Assembly (NCBI RefSeq): GCF_023684385.1
Contig: NZ_JAGSOJ010000003.1
Coordinates: 372,001 to 436,000 of the forward strand
Source of the DNA: Oceanirhabdus seepicola
Lineage (GTDB): Bacteria; Bacillota; Clostridia; Clostridiales; Clostridiaceae
Length of the DNA stretch: 64,000 bases
Direction of reading: 5' to 3'
A program made the translations under genes and the position numbers. Numbering within the stretch: the first letter of the stretch is position 1; every line of letters starts with the position of its first letter. Positions 17,440 to 26,689 of this stretch are shown here, piece after piece. Below the pieces are notes generated by a model that was not told the origin of the DNA, made no database searches, and saw nothing but the letters and a program-made list of their open reading frames with translations.

Positions 17440-17489
17440 AGGTCATGCTTCGACTCCCAGTTAAAACCACGACTTTGTCGTGTTTTTTT
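17440..17489 (+). repeat. Repeat with T-arm-like segment and terminator hairpin, copy 2
   Basis: TTCGACTCCCAGTT is followed by AAAACCACGAC / GTCGTG and a T run, matching the order at 11243-11291. The hairpin is slightly shortened relative to copy 1. Confidence 0.5.
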
Positions 17490-17516
17490 ATTTATATATT
17501 TTTAGGAAAAAGAGCG

Positions 17517-17532
17517 GTGAACCGTATCATAA
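17517..17532 (+). repeat. Dispersed 16-mer GTGAACCGTATCATAA, copy 3
   Basis: Exact copy placed about 30 bp after a hairpin-T-run element. The diverged copy at 57447 has a similar hairpin/T-run and AT-rich lead-in, suggesting the 16-mer is the tail of a longer repeat. Confidence 0.5.
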
Positions 17533-17737
17533 GTAGTAAGGATTTTAGTCGAATATTTGGATAAAGAAGTAATTTAGATTTATATACTAATATCAGAGCA
17601 ACTTCCTATTCGTAGTAACAGAAGTAGACATTCAGAAACAAAACTAGTAATAGTTTAGGATAATAAAGTATATTAAAAGACTTTATCCTAATAAGTATGA
17701 AAAACTTATTAGAATTTAATATTCATAAATCAGAATC

Positions 17738-17760
17738 AAGGGAACCACAGGTTCCCTTTT
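17738..17760 (-). terminator. Short hairpin near the integrase remnant
   Basis: AAGGGAACC / GGTTCCCTT with a 3-nt loop, followed on the plus strand by a TTTT run. On the minus strand it lies about 60 bp after the integrase remnant stop. Its direction is uncertain. Confidence 0.55.
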
Positions 17761-17822
17761 TATACTATATTATCAATATTATTTAAAATCACAGACTAAG
17801 TTTATTATAAATAAAATGTTAT

Positions 17823-18541
17823 CTACACAAATAACCTATTCAATGTCTTAGCTGCTTTAATCCTCTCTTTAGGCAACACATGAGTATATATATTAGCAGT
17901 AATTGAGATATCAGAATGCTCAAGTAGCGTTTGAATAGTTTTTAGTGGAACATTTGCCTCAAAGAGTTTTGTTGCATAAGTATGTCTTAATGAGTGGAAC
18001 TTTATATATGGAATGTCTGCTCTTTTTAAGAATCTTGTGTATGCTCTTGCAAGGTTTCTTGAATCTATAGTGTTGCCCATTTCTGTTGTGAAAACAAAAT
18101 CTGATTTTATGTATGAAGATCCTGCCTTTAATCTATCCTGTAGTTGAGACTTTCTGTGAGCCTTAAGCACAGGTATTATGGGTCAAGGATAGGAATGGTC
18201 CTTTCAGATGTTTTGGATTTAGGAGGTTGAATTACGCATTTAAAATCACGTGATCTATCCTCATTAATAACATTTATATATTTAAGGGTTCTTTCAACCT
18301 TTAGTTCTTGTAGATCGTAATCAATATCTTTCCATTTAAGTCCTAGGAGTTCACCCTGTCTCATACCAGTCCCAAGAGCCATGAGTAATATACATTCAAG
18401 TCGTGTTCCTTTAGAGTGTTTTCTGATTGCTGCAATATCCTCTTCAGTAAACACCGAAACAACTTTCTTCTCAGCTGTTGCACTTTCTGGGATAACTAGT
18501 TTTCTTCCTAGACATGGATTCTTTAAAAGATAAAATATCAT
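17823..18541 (-). pseudogene. Tyrosine recombinase/integrase remnant, frameshifted and 5'-truncated
   Basis: Two adjacent minus-strand frames encode one integrase catalytic domain. The first (18541-18176) has TEEDIAAI and GTGMRQGELLGLKW, containing the first catalytic Arg. The second (18170-17823) has HSLRHTYATKLF (His-x-x-Arg), LLEHSDISIT and YTH with the nucleophile Tyr. They are separated by a frameshift near 18170-18180, and the N-terminal SAM-like and arm-binding domains are missing. The break at the 5' side coincides with a 25-bp repeat also found at 20936. It cannot give active full-length integrase, but is strong evidence of past mobility. Confidence 0.85.
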
Positions 18542-18605
18542 AGAGATTCATAAAGAGGATTCTAAGGTTATTGAAGATTCCATAGTTCTTAAACCTTCAA
18601 AACAA
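18525..18605. repeat. Fragment of the structured non-coding element (with exact 25-bp repeat)
   Basis: Positions 18525-18549 are identical to 20936-20960. The next 30 bases resemble 21037-21066 (GATTCATAAAGAG, TATTGAAG). The copy therefore looks like the central part of the large element at 20590-21500 after an internal deletion of about 80-100 bp between short direct repeats. It overlaps the broken 5' end of the integrase remnant. Confidence 0.65.
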
Positions 18606-18737
18606 AAAATACTATAATATTTAATATAATGTTTTTTGAATAATTCAACCATTCAAACAAAAAACAATAAAAGTAAATAAATAATTTGTCTGGACGATAA
18701 TAAATTAATAACATAAATAGAAAATTAAGGAGGTATT

Positions 18738-20528
18738 ATGAATAAGAATAAAGCAATTAGTAAAAATAATCCTAAGTTAAGGTATGCACTTTGGAAAACA
18801 CACGATTTTAGAGAACATTATACAGGAGAACCACTAGACTTTAGATCTTTAGAGGTTGATCATATTATTCCTGAATCATTAAGTAAAAATCCACAGAAGT
18901 TAAAGGATTATTTAAATTTGATGGACTTAGATGAAAACTTTGAATTGAATGGAATTTTAAATTATGTTCCAACAAACAGGTTTGTTAATAATAGAAAAAA
19001 TGATGAGTTATTACCATCTGGAGTAGCCGCATTAGCTTTAAACGCTGCTAGAAAAAAAGCAGACAAAGTATTGAAAATTATGGAATTATTCGATAAAGAT
19101 ATTAAAGTTAATAAGGTTATTACACAATTAAAAACTTCAATTAATCATGAAGATGGAGCTGAATATGTTTATGATATGTTATCAGATGATTATGAAGAAT
19201 TTAAAGAAGAGAAATATATAAACAAAGATGGTGTTAATAGATCATATAAATATAGTATTAAGAGGATAGAGCTACAAGCTTTTTTACCATCTTATAGAGA
19301 TTTTAAAGGAAGTTGTTTATTCACATTTAGAACATTATCAATAAGAGGATGTATGATTTCTATGGATAGTGAACAAATTATAAACCAACTTTTTAAGGGA
19401 ATAAATACTAACCCTGAACATGGTTTGAGAGGATTTATATCTCATCCAAATGGAGATAAAGGTTTTTACATACAATTGGCAAATAATAGATTTATACTTA
19501 ATTCTGAGGAAACTAATGAGCTATGTTCAATAGTAGATGATTTTGTGGAAGAATATTTTAATTCATTAGTTGAAGTAGAAAAAAAATTAAATACGATTAA
19601 TTTTGTAAAATCTAAGAATGATGGATTTAAATTGATTAGAATAGATAATGAATTATGGAGAAAAATTATATCCTTTACAGCTAAAAATGATGCATTCAAT
19701 AGCAGTGGAGAATGGAGTGTCTTTGAACCAAATGAATATATGCTCAAAATTTACACTAATAATCATGAAAAATATGGCAGTGGACATCATGCAATAATTC
19801 ATTTAGAAAGAGATTACGACAAGTTATTTAATAATTATTTAGAAGCAGACAATAAAATATGGTTAGTTTGGAAACCATATTTTAAGATTAACAAGAGTGA
19901 AGATATTGAATCACTAAATGACAAAGGATATTGGAGTATCAAAAAAGTTTTTGAATGGTTGACATCTGAAATGATACCTAGAGTAATATATGAAGATATG
20001 GTCCAATACAATATATGGGGAAAGCCTAAAGTATCATTTGAAGGTTTTGTTAATAGTTTTGATGTATCTAGATTTGTAGATTATAATAATGTATTTTTAA
20101 TACAAGAAAAGGAAGAGATAGATTCAAGTAGAAAGCTGTTAAATATAATTGATTACTTACAATCATTTTTTTCAACATATGAAACAATATTTTTGCGAAA
20201 AGAAGAAATAGAAAATATTTATAAAGGTCTTTTATTGATTATTAATAATTCAAAGAAAATAGGAATATCTTATATATCTGGGAATCTTGGATTTACAAAT
20301 GCTAGAACAATGGAAAAATTAATTGAAGAAATAAACAATTATATTCAAAAAATTGATGATTCTAAAATTGGCAGTTATACAATTGATACCACTTTAAGCT
20401 GTTTACAGGTATGTTTAAGAGATTTCGAATGTAAAATATCATTAGAAGAAATACATAATGTATATTTTTATTTAGAACCATTAATTAATATTTACAATAG
20501 GGATAAGATTCTTAAAAAAAATATATAG
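18738..20528 (+). CDS. Large protein with N-terminal HNH endonuclease domain
   Basis: A 596-residue protein. The N-terminal 100 residues form an HNH nuclease: HYTGEPLD (in place of the usual Cys pair), LEVDHIIPESL (catalytic Asp-His, about residue 40) and NYVPTNRFVNNRKND with the two Asn. The remaining 500 residues are not recognised; they are mixed alpha/beta without membrane helices and probably sense or bind a target. The start follows a strong AAGGAGG site. It is a single-gene module between two copies of the repeated non-coding element, which suits a swappable defence cargo, but the function is inferred. Confidence 0.72.
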   Translation: MNKNKAISKNNPKLRYALWKTHDFREHYTGEPLDFRSLEVDHIIPESLSKNPQKLKDYLNLMDLDENFELNGILNYVPTNRFVNNRKNDELLPSGVAALALNAARKKADKVLKIMELFDKDIKVNKVITQLKTSINHEDGAEYVYDMLSDDYEEFKEEKYINKDGVNRSYKYSIKRIELQAFLPSYRDFKGSCLFTFRTLSIRGCMISMDSEQIINQLFKGINTNPEHGLRGFISHPNGDKGFYIQLANNRFILNSEETNELCSIVDDFVEEYFNSLVEVEKKLNTINFVKSKNDGFKLIRIDNELWRKIISFTAKNDAFNSSGEWSVFEPNEYMLKIYTNNHEKYGSGHHAIIHLERDYDKLFNNYLEADNKIWLVWKPYFKINKSEDIESLNDKGYWSIKKVFEWLTSEMIPRVIYEDMVQYNIWGKPKVSFEGFVNSFDVSRFVDYNNVFLIQEKEEIDSSRKLLNIIDYLQSFFSTYETIFLRKEEIENIYKGLLLIINNSKKIGISYISGNLGFTNARTMEKLIEEINNYIQKIDDSKIGSYTIDTTLSCLQVCLRDFECKISLEEIHNVYFYLEPLINIYNRDKILKKNI

Positions 20529-20589
20529 AATATAATTTATTCTCAATTAAATTTATTAGTGATAGAAATGTTGTAATTAAGGTGTTTTT

Positions 20590-21500
20590 ATTGAGATATT
20601 AGCAGCACCAGAAGAAAAGTTTATTACAATAAATATTTCTAATATTATTGAAATATTTATATTATCTGAAGCTGCTAATCAATTTACTACAATGAAGCTT
20701 TGGACAACCTTTAAAAGAGCTCATCCTTCACACATTTAAAACTTGTCCAAAGCATTAATAATAATCACCCCAAACCCCTCGAGGGGAAGGATAGAAGAGG
20801 AGCTTATGCTCCGCTTCTATCCTTTTAGTTTTCACTCCAATATATATTCATTCGAAAATTTAAGTACCTGTTACAGCACTTATTTATAAATAACATCATC
20901 ACATCTGAAGCATATATGTGTAGCTTTAATTATATAAAAGATAAAATATCATAGAGATTCTTATAGCTATATGTATAAGTAGTATAGTGAATTCTTATAT
21001 ATATGGAAATCAAATTCGCACCCTAAGGACAGGTTGATTCATAAAGAGATTCTAAGATTATTGAAGTTTTCAGTGTCCCTTCAACTTTCAAAATCAAAGA
21101 ATCTCTAATACTCATCATAACCATTCCTTTGGGTACCCGCTTGACTAGCCCTGGATAAGATTTGTTCTTGAATTGATATTTTTATATGCTTTCTTAATGA
21201 AAAGATTTTAGGGCTGGTCCATTGATTTCATTAGGGTATTCTTCTGAGGGATCTTAGGGATGGTTTCACGGGTCCTTATCTATAAGGAAGTTTTGAAGAG
21301 GGTTTAAAAGAACTCATAAATTCGTACCTTTAAATCCTCTTCAAAACAATTTATTCTTATCCCACCCTCCAACCCGTTTTTTAGGGTCACTTCTCTTGGG
21401 TCAATAAAGGGTGGACTTGATTCTGGTACAGCCAATCAAGTACTAGCATTTACAAAGCTATTCCTTAGTTGGGCACCACAAGCAGTTCCACCCTAGAGTT
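20590..21500. ncRNA. Large structured non-coding element, copy A
   Basis: About 910 bp without a credible gene but full of long-range hairpins: ATTAGCAGC/GCTGCTAAT (20597-20685), GCTTTGGACAA/TTGTCCAAAGC (20695-20753), AAGGATAGAAG/CTTCTATCCTT (20787-20824), TTTTGAAGAGG/CCTCTTCAAAA (21291-21347) and AGGGTGGA/TCCACCCT (21408-21494). The same elements in the same order, with changed but still paired stems, are found on the opposite strand at 27530-26690. Shared unpaired blocks include GGGTACCCGCTTGAC and TCCATTGATTTCATTAGGGT. This is the signature of a conserved large RNA. The transcribed strand is unresolved. Confidence 0.7.
20936..20960. repeat. 25-bp exact direct repeat (partner of 18525-18549)
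   Basis: This is an exact match to 18525-18549, containing AAAATATCATAGAGATTC. The two copies flank the HNH gene with 2.4 kb between them. Confidence 0.8.
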
Positions 21501-21682
21501 TTCATTTCAATAAATATTTTCAATAAAGAGAAAAGCATTTTCAAATTGGTTACAGAACACTTGTTTTATCTAAAATAGTATATTACAATACAGCTAATAT
21601 CAATATAATTTCATATAGGTTCATCTACAAGGGAAGTCATCCAAAGGGAATATGTTTTATTTATTTGGAGGTGTTTTGTAAT

Positions 21683-22261
21683 TTGGAAGCTAATATAACA
21701 TGTACCAGAGAAAACATTGAGGAAATTGTTTTAAGAGCAAAAGATGGAGATAATGAGGCTATAAAAGCAATAATAGAAAAGTACAAAGGATTGATCATAA
21801 AGGAAGCTTTTAAATACAGAATACCATCATATGAATTCGAGGACATAGTTCAGCATGGATATCTTACAGTAATAAAAAGTATAAAAATGTATAAAGGAAA
21901 ATCTAATGCATTTAATGGATACATTATAACCGCAATTAAGAATAATATTGCATATCTTCTAAGAGGAAATATCAAGCATTACAGAGAGGTACCTGACGAG
22001 GCTATTGCAAAGAAAGATAGTACAGAAAATACACTCACCATTGAAGATCAGATTATTGCATATGAAGAAGTTAAGAAATTATATGCTGCACTTGATAAAC
22101 TCAATAAAGAAGATAGAGAGATTATTGATAAATTCTATTTTGACGAAGTAAAGATTAAAAAATACTGTAGGGATAATAATCTATGTTATTCAACCTTGAT
22201 TAAGAGAAAAAGGAAAGCATTAAAAAAATTAGAGGATATACTTCAAAATGATTCAAATTAA
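21683..22261 (+). CDS. Sigma-70 family RNA polymerase sigma factor
   Basis: A protein of about 192 residues with a region 2-like segment (YEFEDIVQHGYLTVIKSIKMYKG, about residues 45-70) that binds core polymerase and the -10 element, and a C-terminal region 4 helix-turn-helix (IKKYCRDNNLCYSTLIKRKRKALKKL). It heads a cassette with YvrJ, DUF1659 and DUF2922 genes. The ribosome site GGAGGTG at 21667 fits a TTG start at 21683; the TTG at 21665 would overlap it. Similar small sigma factors direct dedicated regulons (B. subtilis SigO lies next to yvrJ). Its targets may include promoters in this island. Confidence 0.85.
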   Translation: MEANITCTRENIEEIVLRAKDGDNEAIKAIIEKYKGLIIKEAFKYRIPSYEFEDIVQHGYLTVIKSIKMYKGKSNAFNGYIITAIKNNIAYLLRGNIKHYREVPDEAIAKKDSTENTLTIEDQIIAYEEVKKLYAALDKLNKEDREIIDKFYFDEVKIKKYCRDNNLCYSTLIKRKRKALKKLEDILQNDSN

Positions 22262-22325
22262 AATTAGATTACATATATACTAAATGGATGCAATTAAGCA
22301 TCACTATAACGGTTGGAGGAACACT

Positions 22326-22487
22326 ATGTACGATGAACTAGTTACATTAATCAGTACGGTGGGATTTCCAATAGCAGTTTGTGTGTACTTGTTGGTAAGA
22401 TTCGAGAGGAAACTTGAAGCGCTCAATGGATCCATATCGGAACTTACAACAGCTATAACTAACGTTATAGGAAACCAAACAAAATAG
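22326..22487 (+). CDS. YvrJ family protein (small single-helix membrane protein)
   Basis: A 53-residue protein: LISTVGFPIAVCVYLLVRFERKLEAL is the YvrJ hallmark, one transmembrane helix followed by an amphipathic coil. The start ATG at 22326 follows GGTTGGAGGAACACT. YvrJ is of unknown function but resembles small holin-like peptides (UviB/BhlA type) in layout. It lies 64 bp after the sigma factor gene. Confidence 0.85.
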   Translation: MYDELVTLISTVGFPIAVCVYLLVRFERKLEALNGSISELTTAITNVIGNQTK

Positions 22488-22678
22488 GAAGCCTGCGCTG
22501 TCTATTTTTTATGGAAAAAATGAAGGGGTTCTCTGCAATCCGGTAAGCAAGTGATTAATTTAATTGAAGAATACTATCACATCCATGACTATAATTAAGA
22601 AAAAAATATATCTAAGATATGAGAAAAAAATTTATAGCGCATATATACATTTGAAAACACATGAAAGGAGAGATTACT

Positions 22679-22903
22679 ATGGCAGTAACAAACACAAGAG
22701 TTGATAGTGATTTAATCGTATCTGTAAAGATAGGTACAAAACCATCTGGAGCTGACGACCTAAGACATTATAAGTTCTCTAAACTTAAAATTGATGCAAC
22801 AGATGAAGCTGTTTACGCAGTAGGTGCTAAGATTGCTTCTGTATTTCCTTACCCATTAAAGTCAGTACAGAGAGTAAATGATAACATGTTGATAAATGCT
22901 TAA
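22679..22903 (+). CDS. DUF1659 family protein
   Basis: A 74-residue soluble protein, start ATG at 22679 after GAAAGGAGAGATTACT. The opening AVTNTRVDSDLIVSVKIG and the C-terminal KSVQRVNDNML are characteristic of DUF1659, found next to DUF2922 and YvrJ in many Clostridia. The function is unknown; the small beta-rich paired proteins may form a complex. Confidence 0.85.
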   Translation: MAVTNTRVDSDLIVSVKIGTKPSGADDLRHYKFSKLKIDATDEAVYAVGAKIASVFPYPLKSVQRVNDNMLINA

Positions 22904-22968
22904 TTAAAGTAATAGCAAGTGAACTACTCAGCTAAAGTAAATTAAAATTGAGAAAGGAGAGAATAGCC

Positions 22969-23184
22969 ATGAAAAAGCTAAGTATGAAATTCGTAACATC
23001 AGGTGATGAGGTAACTACTTTAACTATTAATGAAGTTAGAGAAGATATCACTGATGCAGAAGTAAACGCTCTTATGGATGAGATCATTGCACAAGATGCA
23101 TTCTATTCAAGTAGCGGATCTTTAACAAAGAAAAAGGGTGCTAAAATTATAGATGTAACTGAAACTGAAGTAGAGGTTCAGTAG
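22969..23184 (+). CDS. DUF2922 family protein
   Basis: A 71-residue protein, start ATG at 22969 after GAGAAAGGAGAGAATAGCC. The sequence KLSMKFVTSGDEVTTLTIN, then EVNALMDEIIAQDAF, fits DUF2922. It follows DUF1659 by 65 bp, each gene with its own strong ribosome site, implying high expression. Function unknown. Confidence 0.85.
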   Translation: MKKLSMKFVTSGDEVTTLTINEVREDITDAEVNALMDEIIAQDAFYSSSGSLTKKKGAKIIDVTETEVEVQ

Positions 23185-23395
23185 TGATAAAGCCAGAAGT
23201 CAATGTAGTGACAGCCGGCTAACATGTATTTTATGATGATATTTGATAGATTTCTTATTATTATCTAATACTTAAATGTTTATTATTTGGATAATGGCAG
23301 TGAGTTAATAGGTTATCATAGGGCTATTTCTCGAATAACGGTTAGGGTACAAGTTTTTGTATAGTTTTTAAAAAAATTGCATATATATATATTAG

Positions 23396-23464
23396 CCACA
23401 TTTAATTACATGCCATAGAAGTTGGGCATAATCTTCTATGGTAAAATGCCCTAAATGTGGTTTT
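23396..23464. terminator. Nested long hairpin terminator between converging units
   Basis: The outer stem CCACATTTA/TAAATGTGG encloses an inner stem CCATAGAAG/CTTCTATGG, followed by TTTTCTT on the plus strand. It separates the DUF2922 cassette from the 3' end of the metallophosphatase-NTPase gene. Confidence 0.75.
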
Positions 23465-23465
23465 C

Positions 23466-26400
23466 TTATTGATCCTTAAACTTATTCTTTAGCACTTCAA
23501 ATTTAAGCTTTTTCTTATCAGCATTAAAAGTCTCAGATGAACCAAAGAACTTATCTAACAACGATTGACTTTCACCTACAAGTTTAACATCATGATTTAA
23601 AAAATAATTTCTCACAGTAAACTTGACTAGTGATTTCATAAGCTTTAATTCAGATTCGTCATAAAGCGTAATAGCCTTATGACTAAATACATTTAAATTG
23701 CATGTCTTTTCATTCAGCATCAAATTCATGATTGAATAATTGGAATTACCTTTATAATCAAATGCCTCTAGAGCAGTAATTGTTTGCTTTGTAGTAGCAA
23801 TAGAAGCCACTAACTGATATAAGCTTATAACAAGAGTAACCGACATTTGTTCAAGCATTTTTCTAACACTCTCCATGTTTAACTCTGCAATATTTTTTTC
23901 TTTTCGAATTTCGGATGTTTTTTCAAATATCTCACTTATAAATTCCTCATAGTTCTCGCTAATATCTTTAAGCAACTGATATATAAAACGATTTGGGTAC
24001 TTGTAAAGTGCCTTTACCAATTCGTCTTGCTGAGCAGCTTTCATATTATGACAAAAGGCTGGTAATATCTTTGACAGTACCTCTATGTATTTGAGTGACT
24101 TAAGCATTTGATTTTCAAAAGTTGTGATATCTTTCTCATCATAATTATATTCATCTACTAATTGTATAACTTCATTACTAGTTAGTTCTTCTTCATACTT
24201 AACCACTTGCTTTTCTTTTTCCTTTTTTTCTTTTTCATCCGGAATTGTATTCTTTACATTGAAATTTGATTGGCATAAAAATGGAATATTATTATTATCA
24301 AAACTTAATTCTTCTATATGCTCAAAATGATTTGATGCACATTGTAAAATTAGACTGATAATTTTAGGATTATTCGTTATTAATGCCATAAACAATATTA
24401 TGTCACTATTTATTCCAAAACAAAGATTATTCAGTAAATATTCTATTTTATCATTAACGTCTTCGTAATGGTATTTTTTATTTAAAGCTTGTGCCACAAA
24501 ATATGCTAATAAATTATTATCTTTTAATCGTATTTTTGAATCCTTTTCAATAATAAGCTTAGCACCTTGTCCAACGTTTAAAACAGTAGTAACTTTAATA
24601 TCCTGTCTAAAATCCTTATTATATACTTCTATAACTTTTGACAATTCTACAATTGTAATCCATGATTTTTTTTGAAAATGCATATAATATGCAATTTCTT
24701 CCATGACACTAAAAATGCCACTAACATCTGATGAGTGTACATTGTTTATAAGCCTGTTCTTAATGGAATTTTCGTATACCATATTAAAAACATTACTTCC
24801 AGCCGAAAAGTTAAACTTGAATTCCTCAGTATACTGCATAACAAAATTCACAATAAATTCTGGATCTAATTTAAAATATTTTACTTGTGAACTAATCATA
24901 TTATTTAATTCATTGATTACCTGCGTTTCCTTTTCACTGCATCCTGGTAAATGTGAGAAATTATATGCTTTGGATATTAATAATTTACGTTTATCATATA
25001 AAAATGGTTTTATGCTAATCTTTCCAACTTTTTTCTTAACTAAGGTTTCAATTACTTGCTTTTGAATATTTAAGTCAATCTTTTCTTCACTAAAAAGTAC
25101 AATATTACTAAACATATCATCGTAATGATCCAATACTTTATCAAGCGTTGGTTTCGGAATTTTCCCTGCATCATCTATTATAAGTACTCTTTTTTCTTTA
25201 TCTAACTGAAGATATTTGTCATATGCATTATTAGTTACTTGATATTGATCATTAAATGCATATTCTAAAATCCTATGAATTTTTTTATTAGCCAAATCTT
25301 CACTTGCTAATAGCAGCGGAACAATTTCCTCTTCACTATCAGCGAAAGATTGATATATAAATTTGGCTAGTGTACTTTTCCCGGACCTGTTATCACCTGA
25401 AATAACTGTCCTAACATTTTCAAGAATAATTTTAATAAACTTTTCATTGTCATCAATGATTTTAGTTTCTAATTCTTCCTCTTCATTGGTGTAATTATAT
25501 GATAATGTTGGAAATACAAAAAAATTACTTATGCGCCTTTCATTATCATCATAATATAAAGTTTTTTTAAATTCATCTGTATTAACAAAATTATATCCTT
25601 TTTTTTCTTGTAATAATTCATCTAATATTTTAGTTTCCTTATAATAATCATTATTCCAAATGAAAGAAGAACCTTTAAGAGATTTAGAATTAGTATCATA
25701 AACTATAGTAGTAAAACCTTTAGGATGGACTCTATCTCCGGATAAAGAATTACCCTGCATATAAATAGTTGAATTATCGTTGTTAACTTTTCTATTCTCG
25801 CCAAATCCAACATGTTCATGTCCTTCTAATACCAATGAGAATTTGTCGCTTAAGATATCACGTAATTCTTCTTTAACATTATTAGCAAACCACTCATAAC
25901 TATGATGCATTACAACAATATTTAAATCGCCTTCCGAAGTTGGTGCTAGATTTGAAATATCTTCATTGCTCAAATAATGTATCCCCATATCCTGGTTACT
26001 ACTTCCACATAATGAGAATATTGCAGTATTAATAAGTGCAATATTAATGTTTTGACCAGCCACGTTAATATTTCTCCGGTAAACAGTTTTATTGTTTAGG
26101 AAGCATTTATTACGAGCTGCAAATTTATAGAAATTATCCAATGATTTTATGTCGTTATTAACTAATTCACTTATATTTTTATTTTTGTAGGATTCTTTTA
26201 TATCTTCAAAGGTTCTTATGTTGTTGGTAAAGTCCAAATCATGATTACCAGGAACAACCAACACATTAATCCATTTATTCTTAAATTTTTTAGTCTTAAG
26301 CTTATTTACTAAATTACCTAACATATCTCCGGCAATTTTAAATTCATTTACTTTTCCACCTTGAGTAATGTCACCGCTCAATACTATAACGCACTCATCT

Positions 26401-26510
26401 AAAGGTCCTAATACATTAAGTGCTTGGACAAGTTTTTCTGGATTAATAGCAAAACCATCTTTTTTTTGCGCTATATGAATATCACTTAATTGTAAAAATA
26501 ATATTTTCAT
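23466..26510 (-). CDS. Metallophosphatase fused to P-loop NTPase (STAND-like), candidate defence protein
   Basis: A 1014-residue protein. Residues 1-290 are a calcineurin-like phosphoesterase with the full metal set: SDIH (Asp10, His12), SGDIT (Asp47), PGNHD (89-91), MHHSYEW and EGHEHVG. Residues about 355-600 are an NTPase with Walker A ISGDNRSGKSTLA (about 367-378) and Walker B RVLIIDDAG (about 443). The rest is helical, with IRLKDNNLLAYFVAQAL like NACHT/STAND arms. Such proteins usually sense an invader with the C-terminal part and switch on the N-terminal effector; here that would be a phosphodiesterase or nuclease. The start has an unusual spacing to its ribosome site. Confidence 0.8.
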   Translation of the reverse strand: MKILFLQLSDIHIAQKKDGFAINPEKLVQALNVLGPLDECVIVLSGDITQGGKVNEFKIAGDMLGNLVNKLKTKKFKNKWINVLVVPGNHDLDFTNNIRTFEDIKESYKNKNISELVNNDIKSLDNFYKFAARNKCFLNNKTVYRRNINVAGQNINIALINTAIFSLCGSSNQDMGIHYLSNEDISNLAPTSEGDLNIVVMHHSYEWFANNVKEELRDILSDKFSLVLEGHEHVGFGENRKVNNDNSTIYMQGNSLSGDRVHPKGFTTIVYDTNSKSLKGSSFIWNNDYYKETKILDELLQEKKGYNFVNTDEFKKTLYYDDNERRISNFFVFPTLSYNYTNEEEELETKIIDDNEKFIKIILENVRTVISGDNRSGKSTLAKFIYQSFADSEEEIVPLLLASEDLANKKIHRILEYAFNDQYQVTNNAYDKYLQLDKEKRVLIIDDAGKIPKPTLDKVLDHYDDMFSNIVLFSEEKIDLNIQKQVIETLVKKKVGKISIKPFLYDKRKLLISKAYNFSHLPGCSEKETQVINELNNMISSQVKYFKLDPEFIVNFVMQYTEEFKFNFSAGSNVFNMVYENSIKNRLINNVHSSDVSGIFSVMEEIAYYMHFQKKSWITIVELSKVIEVYNKDFRQDIKVTTVLNVGQGAKLIIEKDSKIRLKDNNLLAYFVAQALNKKYHYEDVNDKIEYLLNNLCFGINSDIILFMALITNNPKIISLILQCASNHFEHIEELSFDNNNIPFLCQSNFNVKNTIPDEKEKKEKEKQVVKYEEELTSNEVIQLVDEYNYDEKDITTFENQMLKSLKYIEVLSKILPAFCHNMKAAQQDELVKALYKYPNRFIYQLLKDISENYEEFISEIFEKTSEIRKEKNIAELNMESVRKMLEQMSVTLVISLYQLVASIATTKQTITALEAFDYKGNSNYSIMNLMLNEKTCNLNVFSHKAITLYDESELKLMKSLVKFTVRNYFLNHDVKLVGESQSLLDKFFGSSETFNADKKKLKFEVLKNKFKDQ

Positions 26511-26544
26511 ACTTTTTATATGCTATTATTAGCATTATCCTCCT
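26511..26544 (-). promoter_or_regulatory. Unusual translation start: hairpin between ribosome site and ATG
   Basis: The only good ribosome site (AGGAGG, 26539-26544 on the minus strand) is about 28 nt from the ATG. The palindrome ATGCTATTATTAGCAT (26520-26535) lies between and could fold to bring the two closer. An overlapping out-of-frame ATG sits at normal distance and would give a 17-residue peptide. Translation of the NTPase may be conditional. Confidence 0.45.
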
Positions 26545-26689
26545 AAATATACTATTTAATACATAATGTACCTATTTAATTATAAACCAAGCATGCCTAA
26601 ATTGTAAATATATAAATAAGCTAGTAATAATTTAAAACTTATTAACAAATAATGTAAGGTTTTATTCGAAAATAATATTGTATATAACA

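Larger units (their letters stand above)
17362..17822. other. 461-bp gap with repeats and terminators
   Basis: It contains the second T-arm-like repeat with terminator (17440-17489), the 16-mer repeat (17517-17532) and the integrase terminator (17738-17760). No gene is seen in the remaining AT-rich sequence. Confidence 0.6.

Noticed and set aside
17517..17532. T-box riboswitch antiterminator
   Set aside because: GGTGAACCG superficially resembles the T-box GGTGG-x-ACCGCG, but the required TGG bulge, specifier stem and downstream aminoacyl or transporter gene are absent.
20787..20824. Simple terminator for the HNH gene
   Set aside because: The hairpin is terminator-like on the plus strand, but it lies about 260 bp after the gene and keeps a fixed place among the other stems of the large element in both copies, so I treat it as part of that structure.
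24703..25065. Plus-strand open frame inside the metallophosphatase-NTPase gene
   Set aside because: It is antisense to a clear 1014-residue coding sequence with domain motifs.
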